Source: Chimonanthus salicifolius
Taxonomy: Eukaryota > Streptophyta > Magnoliopsida > Laurales > Calycanthaceae
Direction: 5' to 3'
DNA: 64,000 bases
NCBI GenBank assembly: GCA_013350335.1
Contig: CM023539.1
Span: 39,232,631-39,296,630, forward strand
In this document: one piece after another, positions 59,901-64,000 of the stretch
Layout of the letters: the number at the start of each line of letters is the position of its first letter
How positions within the stretch are numbered: position 1 is the first letter of the stretch
Notes under the pieces: generated by a model
What the model was told of the DNA's origin: nothing
The model's input: the letters and a program-made list of their open reading frames with translations, nothing else
Databases searched by the model: none
Program-made: the position numbers and the translations under genes

Positions 59901-62536
59901 AAAATAACTCAACTAATTACATATCCTGGACTAGTAATAGGAAATCCCCCTCGTGGAGATTGGTTTGTATTACTAGGGACATTTGGAGATTGTATAGGCT
60001 GGGTTGTGTCACTTTCACTCATACACCTCGATCAGCAAACTATGTAGCAGACTTCTTGGAGAAAGCTGGTGTTCATTTACAAAGACCAGCTTTGGAAATT
60101 TTTCATCTCACCAGCCTTGGGAGTTAGGGGAGTAGGGGGTTCCTTTTGGATCCTATGTTGGGTGGATTCTTTGATGTATCTCTCTTTTATTTCATGTTTT
60201 TTCTTATTTTTCTGTTTATTTTCCTTCTCCTTGGTTCAGAGTATATATCTCCTATATCCGGATCCTTCTCTTATACTTCCTTCTTGTTTTAATGGAATTA
60301 AGTCATTAATGTTTCAAAAAAAAAAAATAGTTGTTCTATAAATTTGTTTATAGTAGGATGCAATACAAGTTCATATGCCATACCTTAGGCCGATTTGCTT
60401 TCACAACAAGTTGAGAAAGTTTGGCAGAATGCAATGAACTGGCATGCCCATTAGTTGAGCTTTTGCCTGCTGCCTCCTTGTCCATAATTTCATCATCAAA
60501 ATCATCTAATGTTTCCAGCCTTCTGCAACGTTTAAATTATGAGAATTGATCCTTGAAGATTGAATTAAAAAGAACAATGCCTTCAGTTTGTACCGATTCA
60601 ATGGTTGTGAAGGACGTTTTTGAGTTCCATTAGCCTTTGAAACAGAAGAACCATAAAGACCCTTTTGCTTCAGTTTTTCTTCAAGACGTTCTCTTAATTT
60701 CATCATTTCCAAGCTTTGCAAGCCAACCTGATCTTCCTGAGAGAGACCTCATATTGGTCAAATATTTTAACATTCAACTTTTGAGGCAAATAAAAAAGAA
60801 TGCTTTCTATAAATACTCGTGCGTAGAAACAGATCTATTACTGACCTGTTGGTTATTTTTCATATCTTTGCTGTCAAGATCCATTGACAAGGCCACCTTT
60901 ACCAAATCTGGTATTTCACCTTCCTGCAGTTTCATCATCAATTTCTTAGACAAACAACTTACAGAACCTACATTGGCAGGACCTTGAATATCAAAAGACG
61001 TACCGTTGCTGTTTCACATGTTTTTGACATAGAGAGACTATGATTGGTTAAATATGATTCACACTTCAATGAAGTAAGTGCTTTAGGTGGTTTGGCTTCG
61101 GATTCTTTTTCATGTTTGTGGTTGAGAATCTCTTCAATATGAGAAGGAAGATTTCCATCAATCTGCTTCACCTGTCAGGAGCACCTATTCATAAGAATGA
61201 CAGTAGACATATTCCTAGTAAACAAGAAACTAGGGAAGTTTGTATCACAAGTATAGGAAATCCAGATATATCTACATGCTTAGACTAAAGGTATTGTGCT
61301 GTACCAATACACACTTTAAACTGGTGCATTTACTAGCACGTATCTTATTTTACCAAAAAAAAAAGAGATTTATAGCACGTCAACAATGACACAAATGCAG
61401 GTACTTCCCAGGTACAGCTGAATATGATCTCAATGTATTAGACTTACTCATCAATTCCCATGCATCCTGGTCTCTTGCATTCTGATATGAAGACCCTTGT
61501 AATTGAATAAATGCATACCTTCCCAATTCATCTGGGGCTTTAAAATGACAAAATTACACCATTTGGCTCTCTCAGTACACCATCCCTTCCTAGACTAGAC
61601 CATACTGTCCATTTTATGTCTTTGACTCAATGGCCTCTTAAAAAAAAAAATTTGAAATGGTAAGATGACTCAAACCAACAAGCTTGGCGGCTGCTACAGC
61701 TTGTCATCTCTGAGTCAATGGTTAAAGAGGAGAAAAAAATCCCAATTATTACAATTAGTAGCATTATGTAACTTTCTTTTCTATTTTGAAAGTAATGCCA
61801 ATGAATTTCTTAGGCTTTCCTGCTTTTTAATATTTTTTACATCTTTTGATAGTTCATATTTTAATCATTTTCCTATCAAATGTCAAAAGCAATTCTCAAC
61901 AAAATGAACAAAAGTTCCATTCTAAAAGTAAGTGGATGGGTAGGTGTGGGTTTAGAAGAAGTAAACAAATAAAGCCACCGAAATGGAAAAGTAAAAATAT
62001 TGGTCATATGTATTAGATTCATCATTTTCTGTCATGGGATAATTGCATCCACATCCTACAATCCAGGATAGTAGGCCCACTCCCCAAACCCCTTTTTCTT
62101 AACCATGAGTAAGCATCATACATTAACAGAAAAGAGAAAATCAAACAGACAAAATCATTCTTTTAGCTATTAGAGAACCTTATCCAGCAAATTCTTGATA
62201 GCAACGAGGTGAGCTATAACTGGATGATCACGGACAGGATGTCCCTCTGCCTTGAGAAGAAGATAGAAGCTAATTGCTTGGCAATAAGTCAACAGAAGAA
62301 GCTTTTTCACCTCCAAATACTGCATCCCTCCTTCAGATGTGTCTTTTTGCTCTTTCATCTTCATTTAAGCCCAAGACATTAATAAAAAGTAAAAGATAAA
62401 ATAGATGCATAGTGTTATCATACATGACCTCTGTAAAGGAGAGAGTACCTTGCATAGAAGTGGCTTCACTTTATCTTCAAGTTCATTGAGTGCATCATTT
62501 AGCTCTGATAGCAAACCAACTAATTCTGGAGCAGAA
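50974..62536 (-). CDS. SAS10/UTP3 family protein, 3' ten exons (5' end outside window)
   Basis: Exons in order of transcription: 62449-62536, 62179-62358, 61004-61171, 60846-60923, 60594-60736, 60384-60522, 59217-59473, 51348-51411, 51190-51258 and 50974-51105, with GT-AG sites and consistent phases (about 439 codons). The first two encode [16 protein letters not shown] and [20 protein letters not shown] then [18 protein letters not shown], the Sas10/Utp3/C1D domain. The 59217 exon is very acidic and then basic. The last three give [24 protein letters not shown] and [31 protein letters not shown], the C-terminal Sas10 domain. The protein is a component of the small-subunit processome needed for early 18S rRNA processing, in the nucleolus; the Arabidopsis homologue is THALLO (EMB2777). 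Intron 51412-59216 holds transposons. The gene runs on past the right edge; no lesions were seen. Confidence 0.93.
51412..52718. other. Intron of the SAS10 gene, unassigned part
   Basis: No transposon ends or coding sequence were recognised. The words GGGGCCCACCAACTTG and GTGGGTGGGATTG (51790-51840) resemble eroded short-element sequence. Confidence 0.35.
52719..53624. mobile_element. PIF/Harbinger-type element (906 bp, TAA target site)
   Basis: Ends GGGCATGTTTTCC and (inverted) GAGCATGTTTGTGC are flanked by TAA on both sides (52716-52718 and 53625-53627). Subterminal GGAAAA.GA and TTTTCCAT repeats occur at both ends. The middle is full of GGTCATGGATTGG-like short repeats (53140-53450). No transposase was seen. 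Inserted in the SAS10 intron. Confidence 0.7.
54440..55331. mobile_element. hAT-type non-autonomous element (892 bp) inside the LINE
   Basis: CTCAAAAC flanks both sides (54432-54439 and 55332-55339), an 8 bp target duplication. The ends CAATGTTATCATAACCGGACCGTC and the inverted CAGTGTTTCGTACCG share the CARTGTT terminus common in hAT elements. Removing it rejoins the LINE sequence around VIVLS and IWLERN. No transposase is present. The interior is AT-rich with GGTCAAAC/GGTTCAAACG words at the left end. Confidence 0.8.
55646..56663 (-). mobile_element. Retroposed insertion (1018 bp) inside the LINE, source unknown
   Basis: CACCTTTCCA flanks both sides (55636-55645 and 56664-56673). The T-run at 55646-55655 is a poly(A) tail of a minus-strand copy, followed by GAATGATAAGCAATTTTATTCATTG, typical of a LINE-mobilised 3' end. 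No reverse transcriptase or other family was recognised in the rest; one frame (56284-56538, minus) is open but unlike any protein I know. It could be a non-autonomous LINE partner or a retroposed non-coding transcript. Confidence 0.75.
57370..57690 (+). mobile_element. LTR-like segment with TATA and polyA signal
   Basis: Contains TTTATATAAGATG (about 57510) and AATAAAATTTG (57558) in the order and spacing of an LTR promoter and polyadenylation signal, and starts near TGATGGTGTGG and ends near TTCTTCTTCA. No target duplication was found, so the ends are guesses. Confidence 0.35.
57691..59216. other. Intron of the SAS10 gene, unassigned part
   Basis: Contains a CT-rich stretch at 57680-57960 and two ~50 bp near-copies of CCATCATCATCTAG.AGGGTTTATT at 59008-59094. 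No coding sequence was recognised. Confidence 0.4.
59747..60328 (+). mobile_element. L1-type LINE, 5'-truncated (582 bp)
   Basis: AGTTGTTCTATA flanks both sides (59735-59746 and 60329-60340) and an A-run ends the element at 60316-60327. The plus strand encodes the end of the RNase H domain: [18 protein letters not shown], then [16 protein letters not shown], comparable with [15 protein letters not shown] in the LINE at 28456. Inserted in a SAS10 intron, antisense to the gene. Confidence 0.85.
61172..62178. other. Intron of the SAS10 gene
   Basis: AT-rich, with short A-runs (61356, 61640). No transposon ends or coding sequence were recognised. Confidence 0.4.
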
Positions 62537-63351
62537 CTGCAACATAACAGAAATTAGATATCGCCCTCAAGAAATAAAAATAATAATAATAACTTCAAGA
62601 AAATGGAAATTATTGAAGGACACTACACTTGAATCTTCCAGTAGAAGTATAGAAACTACTAAGTATTAACAACAACATCAACAGAACTAGACAAAATATT
62701 GAAATTCAAGGGACCACTTCATACAAGTTCAGATCAAGTTTCTAGTGAGAATTTTAACAATTTGACGCACCTGGATACTTCTAACAGTGCAAAAAGCAAC
62801 AAGTAGAGACATGAGGAGTCTATTTTCCCCAATAGCAATCCAAATCATAAACAAAATCAATGCAGGACAATTGGAAAGGGAAAACAATGTAAGAAAAAAG
62901 GAAGGGGTTTAAGGCCAGATCTCAGGCTCAGGGGTTCCAAACAGACCTCTCATGTTCATTTTTTTGGGGATTTATCACAAAATTGAGGAAATAACATACT
63001 CTGCATATACGGCCCTGTCATTCTTATGTACGTCATTTTAAGACAAAAAGAAGCCCAAGGAAACATCCAAGCCATTAATCTTCATTAAGCATCATTTACA
63101 TGGTACAATCCTAGCATCTAGGAGCAACATAGATTTGAAATGCCAAAATAATCAACTCATAACCAAACTAGAACCTATCAGAAAATAGACCTCAACTCTT
63201 CAACACAAATTGAAACTGAACAAACTTGGGCTTCTTGGCAAGGAAGTTGAATAACCAATCTGATATACAGAATGTCATGTTTTCGATCTACAAGAAATAT
63301 GGTTATTATCTAAAAGCACAGAAAATCAATATAAATCTATTGTAAATAAAC
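62537..63351. other. Intron of the SAS10 gene
   Basis: AT-rich sequence upstream of the last visible exon; the next upstream exon was not found in the window. No other feature was recognised. Confidence 0.4.
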
Positions 63352-63714
63352 TGATGTAGGACAGGGCACACACGGATCCACGTCTATTTATTTTTACTCC
63401 TTTATTTATTAATTTCTTAATTAGCAAGTTTGAGTAGAGGAGGATTTGTTATTTTCGTTTTAGAATATTGGAGAAAGTCCTTGTTTTAGTAGGAAGGCCA
63501 AGTCAGTGGCTTTCCCATTCGTTTTAGATTCCTATGCTATTTTGAGTTATTTGTTTCCCTATAAATACCTATGGATGTAACAGAGATGTTACACACGATG
63601 GATTAATAAAATTATCAATGCATAGCATTTTCCTATCTTTTTCTTTCTTCTTCTTGTCTAGTTACAAGCATATCTTCTTCTTCTTTCTGCCTAGTTGCAG
63701 GCGTGTTCTCATCA
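63352..63714 (+). mobile_element. Solo LTR, 363 bp, with perfect 5 bp target duplication
   Basis: Starts TGATGTAGGACAGGG and ends TTCTCATCA, flanked by TAAAC on both sides (63347-63351 and 63715-63719). TATAAATA at 63560-63567 and AATAAAAT near 63605 are its promoter and polyA signal, giving plus orientation. Its start resembles the minus-strand solo LTR at 9419-9940 (TGATGTAGAACAGG), suggesting related families. It lies in a SAS10 intron, antisense to the gene. Confidence 0.9.
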
Positions 63715-63719
63715 TAAAC

Positions 63720-64000
63720 AAAGCATCTTTTAAATAGCATTACATAAAAAAATGGATGTGACCAATTCCTAGCTATGAGAATCCCCCACTCATTTGACAA
63801 CGGGCCTATCATCTACATATTTCTTAAGATGGAAGCAAACTCAACCCTAGTTTGCCTTTCACTTGTTTGATACCAACTCTTTTGAGGCCCTCTTTCAAAC
63901 AGTAGTTTGTCCATTGCTTCAATGGAATTTGTGATGAATGTTTGGATTAAAAAAACCTTCTTAAAGTTAGTCAATTTGGCATGTAATTTATCCTCATTAC
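63720..64000. other. Right edge of window, unassigned
   Basis: Probably still intron of the SAS10 gene. No coding sequence was recognised. Confidence 0.35.

Overview
This is nuclear DNA from a flowering plant, probably a woody dicot or magnoliid. The evidence is three plant-type intron-split housekeeping genes with GT-AG junctions, AT-rich intergenic DNA, and plant transposon families (Mutator-like, hAT, PIF/Harbinger, Stowaway, L1 and RTE LINEs, tRNA-derived SINEs, Ty3 and Ty1 LTR elements). Nothing prokaryotic, viral or organellar was seen. I cannot name the species from the sequence alone.

Layout. (1) Positions 1-4560 hold transposon remnants: the end of an LTR, a 5'-truncated Mutator-like transposase with only two stop codons, and a decayed minus-strand 'putative plant transposon protein' gene with a striking ATCGAT/GATC-rich upstream region. 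(2) 5391-19434 (+) is a complete 8-exon gene for a p31comet (MAD2L1BP) homologue of 297 aa. Its ~10 kb intron 6 is a nest of transposons: a Ty3/gypsy element broken by an RTE LINE, an L1 LINE, a 3.2 kb solo LTR with two tandem arrays, and a 522 bp solo LTR. (3) 19989-23698 holds a PIF/Harbinger-type element with a SINE inside it, a foldback element rich in TTCGAA, and AT-rich spacer. (4) 23699-41438 (+) is a complete 11-exon gene for the TFIIH/NER helicase XPD (756 aa). Its introns hold L1, SINE, RTE and copia fragments and a non-autonomous LTR retrotransposon carrying a hAT-like element. (5) 41439-50973 is intergenic, with a decayed GLUTAMINE DUMPER-like gene, an HD-Zip I pseudogene, a second foldback copy, two hAT-like elements and a Stowaway MITE. 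(6) 50974 to beyond the right edge (-) is the 3' part (10 exons, ~439 codons) of a SAS10/UTP3 gene for ribosome biogenesis. Its 7.8 kb intron contains a PIF/Harbinger-type element and an L1 LINE that was itself hit twice.

The three genes act in separate nuclear processes: spindle-checkpoint silencing and meiosis, transcription and DNA repair, and 18S rRNA processing. Nothing suggests co-regulation. What stands out is how many nested insertions can be delimited to the base by their target-site duplications, and two repeat families that look worth cataloguing: a TTCGAA-rich foldback family and a hAT-like family with TAGGGCTGCAACTC ends. One member of the latter encloses promoter-like sequence. 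I found no undescribed multi-gene system. Exon boundaries were called by eye from splice sites, frame and family conservation, so small errors of 1-2 nt are possible.
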